NCBI GenBank assembly: GCA_963664285.2
Contig: CAXXNX010000048.1
Span: forward strand, 1 to 64,000
Origin: JAJCYL01 sp963664285
Lineage (GTDB): Bacteria > Bacteroidota > Bacteroidia > Cytophagales > Cyclobacteriaceae
Reading direction: 5' to 3'
DNA: 64,000 nucleotides
This document shows, piece after piece, positions 1-7,791 of the stretch. Under the pieces are notes generated by a model. It made no database searches and was not told where the DNA came from. It saw only the letters and a program-made list of their open reading frames with translations. Position 1 is the first letter of the stretch; the number at the start of each line of letters is the position of its first letter. Position numbers and translations under genes: made by a program.

Positions 1-1
1 T

Positions 2-748
2 GGAGTAGGAGGTGGCGCAACAAATGTCAGCACCCAACAGACAGGACCTTTTAGCCAGGTTGTTTTTAATCAGTCTGCTCTTCCCGCTCCGGATGTTACG
101 GTTCGTATTCAATTAGATGCTGCAGCCGATGATCAGGTGGCGATCACCGTGAGTATGGTTAAACAAAATCCCAGTTTCGATTTAACAGATGAGAATCTCA
201 GGTTATATATTGCTATAGTTGAGAAGACCGTTGAGGATCAGGGCGTGATGTTGAGAAACGTGATGAGGAAATTATTGCCGAGTGGTTCAGGAAGCGCATT
301 GGTTATTGACGCCAATGGTCTAATTGAATCGGTTTCTCAATCAGGGGTCATTCAAAGGGTACTGGATGCAGATAACCTTGCTGTTGTAGCCTGGATACAA
401 AATTCCAATACCAAATCGGTTATTCAGGCGGTTTCTGTTGATGTAGGAGACAAAGGTGATAACATTGTAACCGGAGTAGATGATGTGATTATCGCCAGTG
501 AGAATGTTAAGATCTATCCGAACCCGGCAAATCAGCTGGTAACAGTTGGCTTTGATTATGAATTGGATGAAGATTTTGAATGGGTGCTTTACAACCAGGT
601 AGGTATGCTTGTTAAGAATGGCTTAGTAGAGCAAGGAAAGCAACAATTCACTATCCCAACAGACCTCTTCCCTAGTGGTATGTATTATCTCAGGGTTGGT
701 AATGAGGATAGAAGATTCAGGCATTTCAAGGTAGTGATCACTCACTAG
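2..748 (+). CDS. T9SS type A sorting-domain protein, C-terminal part (5' end outside window)
   Basis: The reading frame is open from the first bases of the window, so the gene begins upstream. The visible 248 residues include a stretch resembling the C-terminal region of Omp28-like outer-membrane proteins (a VEDQGVMLRNVMRKLLP segment, then a WIQN...VIQAVSV segment). The last ~75 residues form a type A T9SS sorting domain: a KIYPNPA start, a GMLV turn and a SGMYYLRV strand. That domain directs the protein through the outer membrane. The Omp28 link is a family resemblance only. A terminator hairpin follows the stop codon. Confidence 0.75.
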   Translation, partial: GVGGGATNVSTQQTGPFSQVVFNQSALPAPDVTVRIQLDAAADDQVAITVSMVKQNPSFDLTDENLRLYIAIVEKTVEDQGVMLRNVMRKLLPSGSGSALVIDANGLIESVSQSGVIQRVLDADNLAVVAWIQNSNTKSVIQAVSVDVGDKGDNIVTGVDDVIIASENVKIYPNPANQLVTVGFDYELDEDFEWVLYNQVGMLVKNGLVEQGKQQFTIPTDLFPSGMYYLRVGNEDRRFRHFKVVITH

Positions 749-765
749 AGTATAACAACACGTAT

Positions 766-799
766 AAAAAGCCTCGTGATTTAATTGCGGGGCTTTTTT
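766..799 (+). terminator. Rho-independent terminator after the T9SS cargo gene
   Basis: AAAAAGCCTCG pairs with CGGGGCTTTTT (one G-U pair) around an 11-base loop and ends in a run of six T. It lies 17 bases after the stop codon. Confidence 0.8.
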
Positions 800-808
800 C
801 ATCAATCT

Positions 809-905
809 TACCGTCATATCGAACGCTAGTGAGATATCCCCTAAAGAGATGGAGGCTTTTAGATTAATGGGATTTCTCCTCCTTGCGGTCATCGAAATGA
901 CGGTA
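809..905. repeat. Dispersed palindromic repeat, GTCAT-TCGA type, unit 1
   Basis: The unit begins TACCGTCATATCGA and ends TCGAAATGACGGTA, so its ends are near-perfect inverted repeats. The core holds GTGAGATATCCC on one side and GGGATTTCTCC on the other. Closely similar units occur at 1010-1097 and 2590-2734. It is a REP-like intergenic element with no convincing coding capacity. Confidence 0.75.
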
Positions 906-1009
906 GGATTTGGGATATTGGCCTTAATATCGGAATTCGAAATGGTTAAGAACAATCAATGTTTAGGCGATGATCTTTATCAAAGGCATAAGACCTATTC
1001 AAACCAGAT

Positions 1010-1097
1010 CGTCATATCGAACGCTAGTGAGATATCCCCTGAATGTGAGTACCTAATCAATAACGGGATTTCTCCTTCCTTGGTCGTCGAAATGACG
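1010..1097. repeat. Dispersed palindromic repeat, unit 2
   Basis: CGTCATATCGAACGCTAGTG opens the unit and GTCGTCGAAATGACG closes it. The core matches unit 1 but is more diverged. It sits just upstream of the split GIY-YIG gene. Confidence 0.7.
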
Positions 1098-1375
1098 GTC
1101 ACGTGTTATTTGTTCCTATTAATTACGGATTTCAGAGGCCGTCAAAAATTAAACTGATTTGGACATGGCTCGAGGAGGCTCAGTTTACATCATAACTAAT
1201 AAATACCATACCGTATTTTATACCGGCGTTTCTGCCTTTGTACGAGAGAGAATAGATGAACATCGGGAAAAGATTAATCTTAAAAGTTTTACCTCACGAT
1301 ATAACGCTTACAAGTTAGTTTACTATGAAGATTTTCATTCTATTGAAGAAGGCTGAGATCAACTAATAAGTGCAA

Positions 1376-1417
1376 TTGAAGGATGAAAAAGCTTTTAAGG
1401 GCTTTTTCATCCTTCAA
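1376..1417. promoter_or_regulatory. Hairpin in the leader of the IS30 transposase
   Basis: TTGAAGGATGAAAAAGC (1376-1392) pairs perfectly with GCTTTTTCATCCTTCAA (1401-1417) around an 8-base loop. It lies ~30 bases upstream of the transposase ATG and has no following T-run. A plausible role is to block transposase expression from outside transcription. The role is inferred; the stem is directly visible. Confidence 0.6.
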
Positions 1418-1449
1418 AAGCCTGAGCAGTGCAATCTTTGGATTGCAAA

Positions 1450-2454
1450 ATGTCAAAAAACTACACACATCTCAGTATTGATCAAAGGTATCAAATTGAA
1501 GCATTATTGAAAACAGGAGCTACTCAAAAGGAGATTGCCTGTATCGTTCATTTTCACCCGTCTACGATCTCACGTGAGCTTAAGCGAAATGTGGGTTCAA
1601 GAGGTAGGGGAGCTGGTGTCTATCGAACAGCAAATGCACAAAGGAGGACCAATCTTCGTCATCAAGAAAAGCCAAAAAGAGTGATTTTCACCAAACCCAT
1701 GAAAGACTGGATAGTTAACCGGCTCCAAGAAGATAGATGGAGTCCTGAATTGATCAGCCATCAGGGAAAGAAAACGAGAGAATGTCCACTTAGCCATGAA
1801 TGGATTTACCAATGGATATGGGAATGTAAGCACACCAACCGCCAGGAGAACCAAGAATACAAACAACTATACACATATCTAAAACATGGCAAACGAAGGC
1901 GCAAACGAGGAAACAGAAAAGATCGTAGAGGTATTATCCCGAATAGGGTATCAATTGAACAGCGACCCCAGATCATTAACAAAAGGGAACGATTGGGAGA
2001 TATAGAAGTCGATTTAATGATGGGTAAAAACCACAAAGGCTCTTTGTTGGTGATGACAGACCGAGCAAGTCTTTTTACCAGAATCAGAAAGATGCACAGT
2101 AAAAATGCCGATCAAATGGCCGAAGCTATTGTGGAGGAACTCTCTCAGGATAAACACAAACTGGAAACACTCACTTTTGATAATGATATGGCATTTTCTA
2201 AACATGAGTTGATTGCTCAATCCCTTGATGTGGATGCCTATTTCACTCGTCCCTATACTAGTCAGGATAAAGGGACAGTTGAAAATAGGATTGGGGTAAT
2301 CAGAAGGTTTTATCCTAAGAAAACAGATATTAGATTTGTTACAGAGGAGCAAATCAAAGTTGTTGAAAACAAAATCAATGAACGCCCTGTTAGAAAATTT
2401 AATTACCTAAACGCAAAGCAAGTGCTACAAAGGAAAATTGCACTTATTACTTGA
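1450..2454 (+). CDS. IS30-family transposase (copy A)
   Basis: This 334-residue DDE transposase starts at MSKNYTHLS; an upstream in-frame GTG at 1429 would add seven residues. The N-terminal helix-turn-helix contains TQKEIACIVHFHPSTISREL. Catalytic positions are the D in GDIEVDLMMG, the D in TFDNDMAFSKHE and the E in KGTVENRIGVIRRFYP. No frameshift is present, so this copy may be active. It shares CKHTNRQENQ with copy E, whereas copies B and C read HTNHQ and D reads HANHQ. Confidence 0.95.
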   Translation: MSKNYTHLSIDQRYQIEALLKTGATQKEIACIVHFHPSTISRELKRNVGSRGRGAGVYRTANAQRRTNLRHQEKPKRVIFTKPMKDWIVNRLQEDRWSPELISHQGKKTRECPLSHEWIYQWIWECKHTNRQENQEYKQLYTYLKHGKRRRKRGNRKDRRGIIPNRVSIEQRPQIINKRERLGDIEVDLMMGKNHKGSLLVMTDRASLFTRIRKMHSKNADQMAEAIVEELSQDKHKLETLTFDNDMAFSKHELIAQSLDVDAYFTRPYTSQDKGTVENRIGVIRRFYPKKTDIRFVTEEQIKVVENKINERPVRKFNYLNAKQVLQRKIALIT

Positions 2455-2589
2455 ACTTACAAAGCTATATTACGAGAGAAGCAAATAAAGAAGTATTCCA
2501 GAAAGAAGAAGCTAGCACTCATCAATTGTAAGAACCCCGCTTGGATTGATTTATATAATTCTTTGGAGTAGGAGGGAAACATCAATCAC

Positions 2590-2734
2590 ACCGTCATATC
2601 GAACGCAGTGAGATATCCCATGAAGGTGAGTGACTAATCTTACCGTCATATCGAACGCTAGTGAGATATCCTCTAAAGAGATGGAGGCTCTTAGATTAAT
2701 GGGATTTGTCATTCCTGCGGTCGTCGAAATGACG
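2590..2734. repeat. Dispersed palindromic repeat: half unit plus full unit
   Basis: A half unit at 2590-2636 (ACCGTCATATCGAACGCAGT) is followed by a full unit at 2641-2734. The full unit begins TACCGTCATATCGAACGCTA and ends GTCGTCGAAATGACG. It matches unit 1 closely, including the AAAGAGATGGAGGCT segment. The tandem arrangement separates the split GIY-YIG gene from a converging aminotransferase gene. Confidence 0.7.
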
Positions 2735-2741
2735 TCAATAT

Positions 2742-3956
2742 TTACAGTATCTCCCTAATCACCTCAACCGTATAATCAATCTCTTCCTCAGTAGTATAAA
2801 TAGAAATACCCAGCCGGGTAACACCCCCTTTTTCCAACAATCCCATTTTCTCTACTGCCCGCTGTGCATAAAAGTGCCCATCCCAGCCGCAAATAGATCT
2901 TTCCCCTAGTCGTTTGCAAACCTCTTCGGCGGTGATCCCCTCCTTATAAAATGATAAGGTAGGTGTGCGGTTCATCTCACTGAAACCTAGGCCTCTGATA
3001 TCAACACCATCAATCTCTGAAAGCTTTGAAAAGAGTTGCTTTCCTAAAGTATGTTCATGATGACTAATTGCAGTCATGGCACTAACCAACCTGTCGCGTG
3101 GAATATCACCCTCCCCAAAACTTTCGATATAATCTATGGCTGCCCCTGCACCAGCAAATGCGGCATGATTGAGCGTGCCTGTTTCGATGAGATAAGGCGC
3201 CCCCTGATCCTGGGTGATCAGTCTATCCGTGGGGAGGCGCTCTAAAGCCCCTGGTTTGCTATAAAGTATGCCCACATGGGGGCCGTAGAATTTATAGGCC
3301 GAACAAAAGAGGAACTCACAACCCAAATTTATCACATCAATTGGAAAATGGGGAGCATAATGAACGGCATCTACTATCAGCGTGGCGCCCACTTTATCAG
3401 CTAATTTTCTCGCCCATTTGATGTCGTTAACTGTCCCTGTAAGATTGGAGGCGTAACCAATTGCGATAACCTTTGTCCTGTCACTAACTTTTTTCTCGAA
3501 GTCATCATAGTCCAATATGCCCTGGGGTAGCATCTCTACTTCTTGCACTGTCGCTCCCAACTCTTGCAGCGATAGCCAGGGCCCACGGTTGGCCTCATGA
3601 TCAAGTTGGGTGATCAGCACTTCATCGCCTGCTTTTAACGTCCTTCCAATCGCCCGGCTCAGGGAATAGCAAAGCGTAGTCATATTCTGTCCAAAAGAGA
3701 TGGTATCAGGACCTTCAGCGCCAAGGAAATTGGCCATCTTCGTTCGCACATTGGCCATCAATTCATCGGTTTCATGGGTAGTGACAAACAGACCATGTGT
3801 ATTGGCATTAGAGGTAACATAGTAGTTGGAAATGGCATCAATTACCGACTGGGGCAATTGTGAGCCAGCCGGTCCGTCAAGGTATACCAATGGCCGTCCG
3901 TTATGTTCCCGCCTAAGGGAGGGAAAGTCAGGTTGGCAGTCTGATAATTTTCGCAT
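2742..3956 (-). CDS. Cysteine desulfurase-like class V aminotransferase
   Basis: This 404-residue protein is a fold-type I PLP enzyme of the cysteine-desulfurase-like subfamily, distinct from the true SufS at 60075-61295. VYLDGPAGSQLP opens the domain. DHEANRGPW resembles the desulfurase DHEAN motif, DAVHYAPH carries the cofactor-contacting Asp/His, and CSAYKFYGPHVG holds the probable Schiff-base lysine. A desulfurase-type catalytic Cys loop is not obvious; the equivalent region reads ERSICGWDGHFYA. The substrate is therefore uncertain. The gene stands alone next to a divergent sulfur operon, which fits sulfur or cysteine metabolism but does not prove it. Confidence 0.8.
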   Translation of the reverse strand: MRKLSDCQPDFPSLRREHNGRPLVYLDGPAGSQLPQSVIDAISNYYVTSNANTHGLFVTTHETDELMANVRTKMANFLGAEGPDTISFGQNMTTLCYSLSRAIGRTLKAGDEVLITQLDHEANRGPWLSLQELGATVQEVEMLPQGILDYDDFEKKVSDRTKVIAIGYASNLTGTVNDIKWARKLADKVGATLIVDAVHYAPHFPIDVINLGCEFLFCSAYKFYGPHVGILYSKPGALERLPTDRLITQDQGAPYLIETGTLNHAAFAGAGAAIDYIESFGEGDIPRDRLVSAMTAISHHEHTLGKQLFSKLSEIDGVDIRGLGFSEMNRTPTLSFYKEGITAEEVCKRLGERSICGWDGHFYAQRAVEKMGLLEKGGVTRLGISIYTTEEEIDYTVEVIREIL

Positions 3957-3980
3957 GGCCAGCGAAGATAATTAAAAATG

Positions 3981-4143
3981 TGCCGTCATTTCGAATCCCC
4001 TCAAGCACCGATGCTGGTGTTCTTCACCAGCAGCAAACGAGATTGGAGACCCTGTTCGATTCCAATGACCGCAAAAATATCATGATCATGGTTTGTGAAG
4101 AACACCAACCATGGCATAAAGAGCGGGATTCGAGATGACGTCA
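3981..4143. repeat. Long imperfect inverted repeat, GTCAT-TCGA type
   Basis: It begins TGCCGTCATTTCGAATCCC and ends GGGATTCGAGATGACG, so the outer arms pair. A nested pair, GGTGTTCTTCAC and GTGAAGAACACC, lies inside. It belongs to the same broad class as the other GTCAT palindromes but has a different core. It fills the gap between the aminotransferase gene and the sulfur operon. Confidence 0.65.
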
Positions 4144-4200
4144 AATAATTTGTTTCTGGATCCTAAATCGCCGCTGCCATAAGTCGCGCCTCGGTTGTAC

Positions 4201-4611
4201 TTAATGTGGCAATTTCTCCTTCAAAAGTCCGTAAGCCCAGGTGCCTACAATGGCGCTTAGAAATACAACCACAAAAACGAGATTACCATTACCAATCAGG
4301 GCGAAAATAGGACCAGGGCAAGCGCCGGTTAATGCCCAGCCAAACCCGAATATGAGACCACCGATAGCAGTACCATAGTTTAGTTGTTTGCCACTTAAGT
4401 TGATGGTTTTACTATCAACAGTTGAAGTATTAAAGTGCTTTATCAGTTGCAATGAGATGATCCCTACCAGCATGGCAGAACCTATTACCCCATACATATG
4501 AAAAGACTGGAAGCGAAACATCTCCTGGATCCGAAACCATGAGATCACTTCCGTTTTGGTTAAAATGAAGCCAAAAACTATACCCAGAAAAAGATAAATC
4601 GGGTTCTTCAT
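4201..4611 (-). CDS. YeeE/YedE-family membrane protein (DUF6691 half)
   Basis: This 136-residue membrane protein has about four hydrophobic segments and carries GWALTGACPGP near residue 100. The small-residue loop with its Cys is the hallmark of the YeeE/YedE sulfur-transport family, where cysteines relay thiosulfate-like substrates. It overlaps the upstream gene by four bases (ATGA), so the two are translationally coupled. The two short proteins probably form the two halves of one transporter. It is the last gene of the MBL-rhodanese operon. Confidence 0.85.
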   Translation of the reverse strand: MKNPIYLFLGIVFGFILTKTEVISWFRIQEMFRFQSFHMYGVIGSAMLVGIISLQLIKHFNTSTVDSKTINLSGKQLNYGTAIGGLIFGFGWALTGACPGPIFALIGNGNLVFVVVFLSAIVGTWAYGLLKEKLPH

Positions 4612-5165
4612 AACAAAATATAGGGTAAAAAGAAGTGAGTTGTGATCAGCCCGCCTAAAAAGAATCCGATAGTGGCAATCAAAGATGATAACTGAAAATT
4701 GGACAGGCCCATTATGGTATGCCCGGAAGTACAGCCATTGGCGTAACGTGTGCCAAATCCAATAAGGAATCCCCCAATAAGCATGAATACCAGACCCTTA
4801 CTATTCATGAGATTGGACCAGGAGAACACCTGCTCGGGAACCATTCCTGTGAAATCAGATATCCCCAATGTCTCAAGCTCGGAACGCGTTTCATCGGAAA
4901 TTTTGATCTCATAATCCGGTGAAGTAGTCAAATAAGTAATGAATCCACCAATTCCGATCCCAAAAACAAAGAGCAGGTTCCAAATGTATTCCCTCCAGTT
5001 GTATTGAAAAAAGGGAATTTTCGCGGGAACACAAGCGGCACAGATGTGTCTCAAAGAAGAACTTACATCCAATTGTTTGTTACCTATTATCAGCAACAGA
5101 GGGACCATCAGACCGATTAAAGGTCCGCCAATATACCATGGCCAGGGGGTTGTAATCAAATCCAT
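4608..5165 (-). CDS. YeeE/YedE-family sulfur transporter subunit
   Basis: This 185-residue membrane protein has several hydrophobic helices and the motif GFGTRYANGCTSGHTIMG near residue 145, with the conserved Cys of the YeeE/YedE family. It also contains CAACVPAKIPFF in the N-terminal half. It starts 14 bases after the MBL-rhodanese gene and overlaps the next gene by four bases. The operon order implies that sulfur imported by the two-part transporter is handled by the neighbouring persulfide enzyme. Substrate identity (thiosulfate or related) is inferred. Confidence 0.85.
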   Translation of the reverse strand: MDLITTPWPWYIGGPLIGLMVPLLLIIGNKQLDVSSSLRHICAACVPAKIPFFQYNWREYIWNLLFVFGIGIGGFITYLTTSPDYEIKISDETRSELETLGISDFTGMVPEQVFSWSNLMNSKGLVFMLIGGFLIGFGTRYANGCTSGHTIMGLSNFQLSSLIATIGFFLGGLITTHFFLPYILL

Positions 5166-5179
5166 TGACTAAGATTTAA

Positions 5180-6583
5180 TTAGCTCGTTAAAACGTCGCT
5201 TCGCATGGCCAGGTCTGTCTTTTTTAATTCTTCAAAACCACCGGTCACGTTAACTACCTTCTCGTAGCCACGTGACTTAAGAATTGAAGCCATTATGAGC
5301 GATCGATATCCACTGGCGCAATAGATATAAGACTCCTCGGAGCTACTTACTTTATCCATATTTTGGTTGATGTAATCTAATGGTAATGATCCTGCTGCCT
5401 CCAGGTGCTCTCCGGCAAATTCTGCTGGTCTCCTTGAATCTATAATATTGATATGATCTCTATCATGAATTTTTGAAGCGAGATCAACAGCTTCAATAGT
5501 TTTGATATGATCGATTTCTTTACCATCAGCTATCCAGGCTTTGAGGCCGCCTTTCAGATAACCTAAAACATTGTCATAACCAACCCGTGCCAGACGGGTT
5601 ACCACTTCTTCCTCTTCAGCTTCGGGAGTAATGAATAGTATGGGCTGGGTAATATCAGTAATCAGTGTACCTACCCAGGGTGCAAATGTGCCATCCAGTC
5701 CGATAAATATCGAATTGGGTATAAATCCTTCAACAAATTCCTCGCGATTACGCGTATCCAGCACCAATGCGCCTTCATGGTCGGCAATGCTTTCAAATGT
5801 CTCCACTTCAAGCGGGATCATTCCTCTTTCCATTATTACATCCAGCGCCTCGTAACCGGTTTTATTGATCATGGCATTTTTAGCAAAATATTGCGGAGCA
5901 GGCAGTATACCGGTAGTGACTTCCTGAATGAATTCTTCCTTGGTCATATTAGCCCTGAGTGCATAATTGGTAGCCTTCTGATTACCTAATGTGTCCCAGA
6001 TTTGAGATGACATATTTTTACCACATGAAGATCCGGCCCCATGAGCGGGGTAAACAATTACATCATCTGCCAACGTCATTATTTTGGTGCGAAGACTTTC
6101 ATACAACATGCCGGCGAGATCTTCGCGGGTTAGTCCTGTTTCGATGGCCAGGTCAGGCCTTCCCACATCACCGATGAATAAAGTGTCGCCACTGAAGATC
6201 GCATGGTCTTTGCTTTTTTCATCAATCAATAAATATGTTGTGCTTTCTTGCGTATGACCTGGTGTGTGAAGCACTTTTATTTTGATCTTACCGAGGCTCA
6301 GGATTTCATCGTCAATAGCTGAATGGATCTCGTACTCTGTTTTTGCACCGGGACCATAAACAATGGTTGCCCCGGTTTTCTGGGCTAAATCTACATGCCC
6401 CGACACGAAGTCCGCATGAAAGTGAGTCTCAAGAATGTATTTGATTTTTGAGCCTTCCTGCTTCGCCTTCTCAATATAGGGCTCTGTTTCTCTTAATGGA
6501 TCAATAATGACTGCTTCGCCTTCGCTCTCGATATAATAAGCGCCTTGTGCGAGACATCCTGTATATATCTGTTCGATCTTCAT
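5180..6583 (-). CDS. MBL-fold persulfide dioxygenase-like protein with rhodanese domains
   Basis: The start chosen is MKIEQIYTGC at 6583, because an earlier in-frame start adds 13 residues without family support and runs into the IS30-B flank. The N-terminal metallo-beta-lactamase domain has THFHADFVSGH (residues 53-63), HTPGHT, SGDTLFIGDVGRPDLA and PAHGAGSSCG, as in ETHE1-like persulfide dioxygenases. Two rhodanese modules follow. The first lacks a catalytic Cys (ILFITPEAEEEEV); the second has YIYCASGYRSL with the active-site Cys. The predicted role is oxidation or transfer of glutathione-type persulfide sulfur in the cytoplasm. It is first in the operon with the two YeeE/YedE genes. Confidence 0.9.
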   Translation of the reverse strand: MKIEQIYTGCLAQGAYYIESEGEAVIIDPLRETEPYIEKAKQEGSKIKYILETHFHADFVSGHVDLAQKTGATIVYGPGAKTEYEIHSAIDDEILSLGKIKIKVLHTPGHTQESTTYLLIDEKSKDHAIFSGDTLFIGDVGRPDLAIETGLTREDLAGMLYESLRTKIMTLADDVIVYPAHGAGSSCGKNMSSQIWDTLGNQKATNYALRANMTKEEFIQEVTTGILPAPQYFAKNAMINKTGYEALDVIMERGMIPLEVETFESIADHEGALVLDTRNREEFVEGFIPNSIFIGLDGTFAPWVGTLITDITQPILFITPEAEEEEVVTRLARVGYDNVLGYLKGGLKAWIADGKEIDHIKTIEAVDLASKIHDRDHINIIDSRRPAEFAGEHLEAAGSLPLDYINQNMDKVSSSEESYIYCASGYRSLIMASILKSRGYEKVVNVTGGFEELKKTDLAMRSDVLTS

Positions 6584-6611
6584 AATTGTTGAATTTATCA
6601 AAATTAAAACC

Positions 6612-7719
6612 TGTAAGTTCAAGTAATAAGTGCAATTTTCCTTTGTAGCACTTGCTTTGCGTTTAGGTAATTAAATTTTCTAACAGGGCGTTCATTGATT
6701 TTGTTTTCAACAACTTTGATTTGCTCCTCTGTAACAAATCTAATATTGTTTTCTTAGGATAAAACCTTCTGATTACCCCAATCCTATTTTCAACTGTCCC
6801 TTTATCCTGACTAGTATAGGGACGAGTGAAATAGGCATCCACATCAAGGGATTGAGCAATCAACTCATGTTTAGAAAATGCCATATCATTATCAAAAGTG
6901 AGTGTTTCCAGTTTGTGTTTATCCTGAGAGAGTTCCTCCACAATAGCTTCGGCCATTTGATCGGCATTTTTACTGTGCATCTTTCTGATTCTGGTAAAAA
7001 GACTTGCTCGGTCTGTCATCACCAACAAAGAGCCTTTGTGGTTTTTACCCATCATTAAATCGACTTCTATATCTCCCAATCGTTCCCTTTTGTTAATGAT
7101 CTGGGGTCGCTGTTCAATTGATACCCTATTCGGGATAATACCTCTACGATCTTTTCTGTTTCCTCGTTTGTGCCTTCGTTTGCCATGTTTTAGATATGTG
7201 TATAGTTGTTTGTATTCTTGGTTCTCCTGGTGGTTGGTGTGCTTACATTCCCATATCCATTGGTAAATCCATTCATGGCTAAGTGGACATTCTCTCGTTT
7301 TCTTTCCCTGATGGCTGATCAATTCAGGACTCCATCTATCTTCTTGGAGCCGGTTAACTATCCAGTCTTTCATGGGTTTGGTGAAAATCACTCTTTTTGG
7401 CTTTTCTTGATGACGAAGATTGGTCCTCCTTTGTGCATTTGCTGTTCGATAGACACCAGCTCCCCTACCTCTTGAACCCACATTTCGCTTAAGCTCACGT
7501 GAGATCGTAGATGGGTGAAAATGAACGATACAGGCAATCTCCTTTTGAGTAGCTCCTGTTTTCAATAATGCTTCAATTTGATACCTTTGATCAATACTGA
7601 GATGTGTGTAGTTTTTTGACATTTTGCAATCCAAAGATTGCACTGCTCAGGCTTTTGAAGGATGAAAAAGCCCTTAAAAGCTTTTTCACCTTCAATTGCA
7701 CTTATTAGTTGATCTCAGC
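6612..7719 (-). mobile_element. IS30-family element, copy B (1108 bp, transposase frameshifted)
   Basis: The ends match copy A in reverse orientation, and the target duplication is ACC (6609-6611 and 7720-7722). It is two bases shorter than the intact copies. One base is missing from the leader hairpin (CACCTTCAA instead of CATCCTTCAA) and one from the transposase gene near 6746. It lies between the MBL-rhodanese gene and gnd without cutting either coding frame. Confidence 0.93.
6619..7622 (-). pseudogene. IS30 transposase, copy B, frameshifted
   Basis: The sequence is nearly identical to copy A until about residue 295. There a one-base deletion (TAATATTGTT for TAATATCTGTT) changes KKTDIRF into KKTILDL and ends translation early at 6663. 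The catalytic glutamate lies upstream of the break, so only the C-terminal tail is altered. Activity is doubtful but not excluded. Confidence 0.9.
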
Positions 7720-7737
7720 ACCTTCTACCTATGGTTG

Positions 7738-7755
7738 TTGTAACATTCGTTACAA
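7738..7755. promoter_or_regulatory. Palindrome upstream of gnd
   Basis: TTGTAAC and GTTACAA form a perfect inverted repeat around ATTC, 37 bases before the gnd start codon. It is a candidate operator or part of the promoter. No regulator is identified. Confidence 0.35.
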
Positions 7756-7791
7756 ATTGGTTGAGCTTCAAGAAATTTGCAGATTTATACT

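Larger units (their letters stand above)
1352..2461 (+). mobile_element. IS30-family element, copy A (intact, 1110 bp)
   Basis: The left end begins GCTGAGATCAACTAATAAG; the right end, read inward, begins TGTAAGTTCAAGTAATAAG. These related ends share CTAATAAG/GTAATAAG followed by TGCAATT. The target duplication is AAG (1349-1351 and 2462-2464). The ends were set by comparing five copies in this window (also 6612-7719, 19749-20858, 40460-41568, 49903-50938). A strong hairpin lies between the left end and the transposase gene, and the transposase stop codon lies inside the right inverted repeat. Confidence 0.95.
1165..2571 (+). pseudogene. GIY-YIG nuclease-like gene split by IS30-A
   Basis: The 5' part (ATG at 1165) encodes a GIY-YIG domain: GSVYIITNKYHTVFYTGV with the two YI/YTG strands, then RIDEH and YKLVYYEDF. 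IS30-A interrupts it after the SIEE codons. Removing the element plus one AAG duplication gives SIEEAILREKQIKKYSRKK, LINCKNPAWIDLYNSLE and a stop at 2569-2571. The rejoined frame is 98 codons, the usual size of this small family (UPF0213-like). The ancestral function is probably single-domain endonuclease activity; the substrate is unknown. The reconstruction is exact, so the gene was intact until the insertion. Confidence 0.9.

Noticed and set aside
849..1157. 102-residue plus-strand ORF
   Set aside because: It runs through two palindromic repeat units, and its sequence (EMTVGFGIL, EMTVTCYLF) simply reflects the repeated DNA.
2742..3956. Assignment of the aminotransferase as a second SufS
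   Set aside because: It lacks the clear RAGHHC-type catalytic Cys loop seen in the true SufS at 60075-61295, so only a desulfurase-like label is supported.
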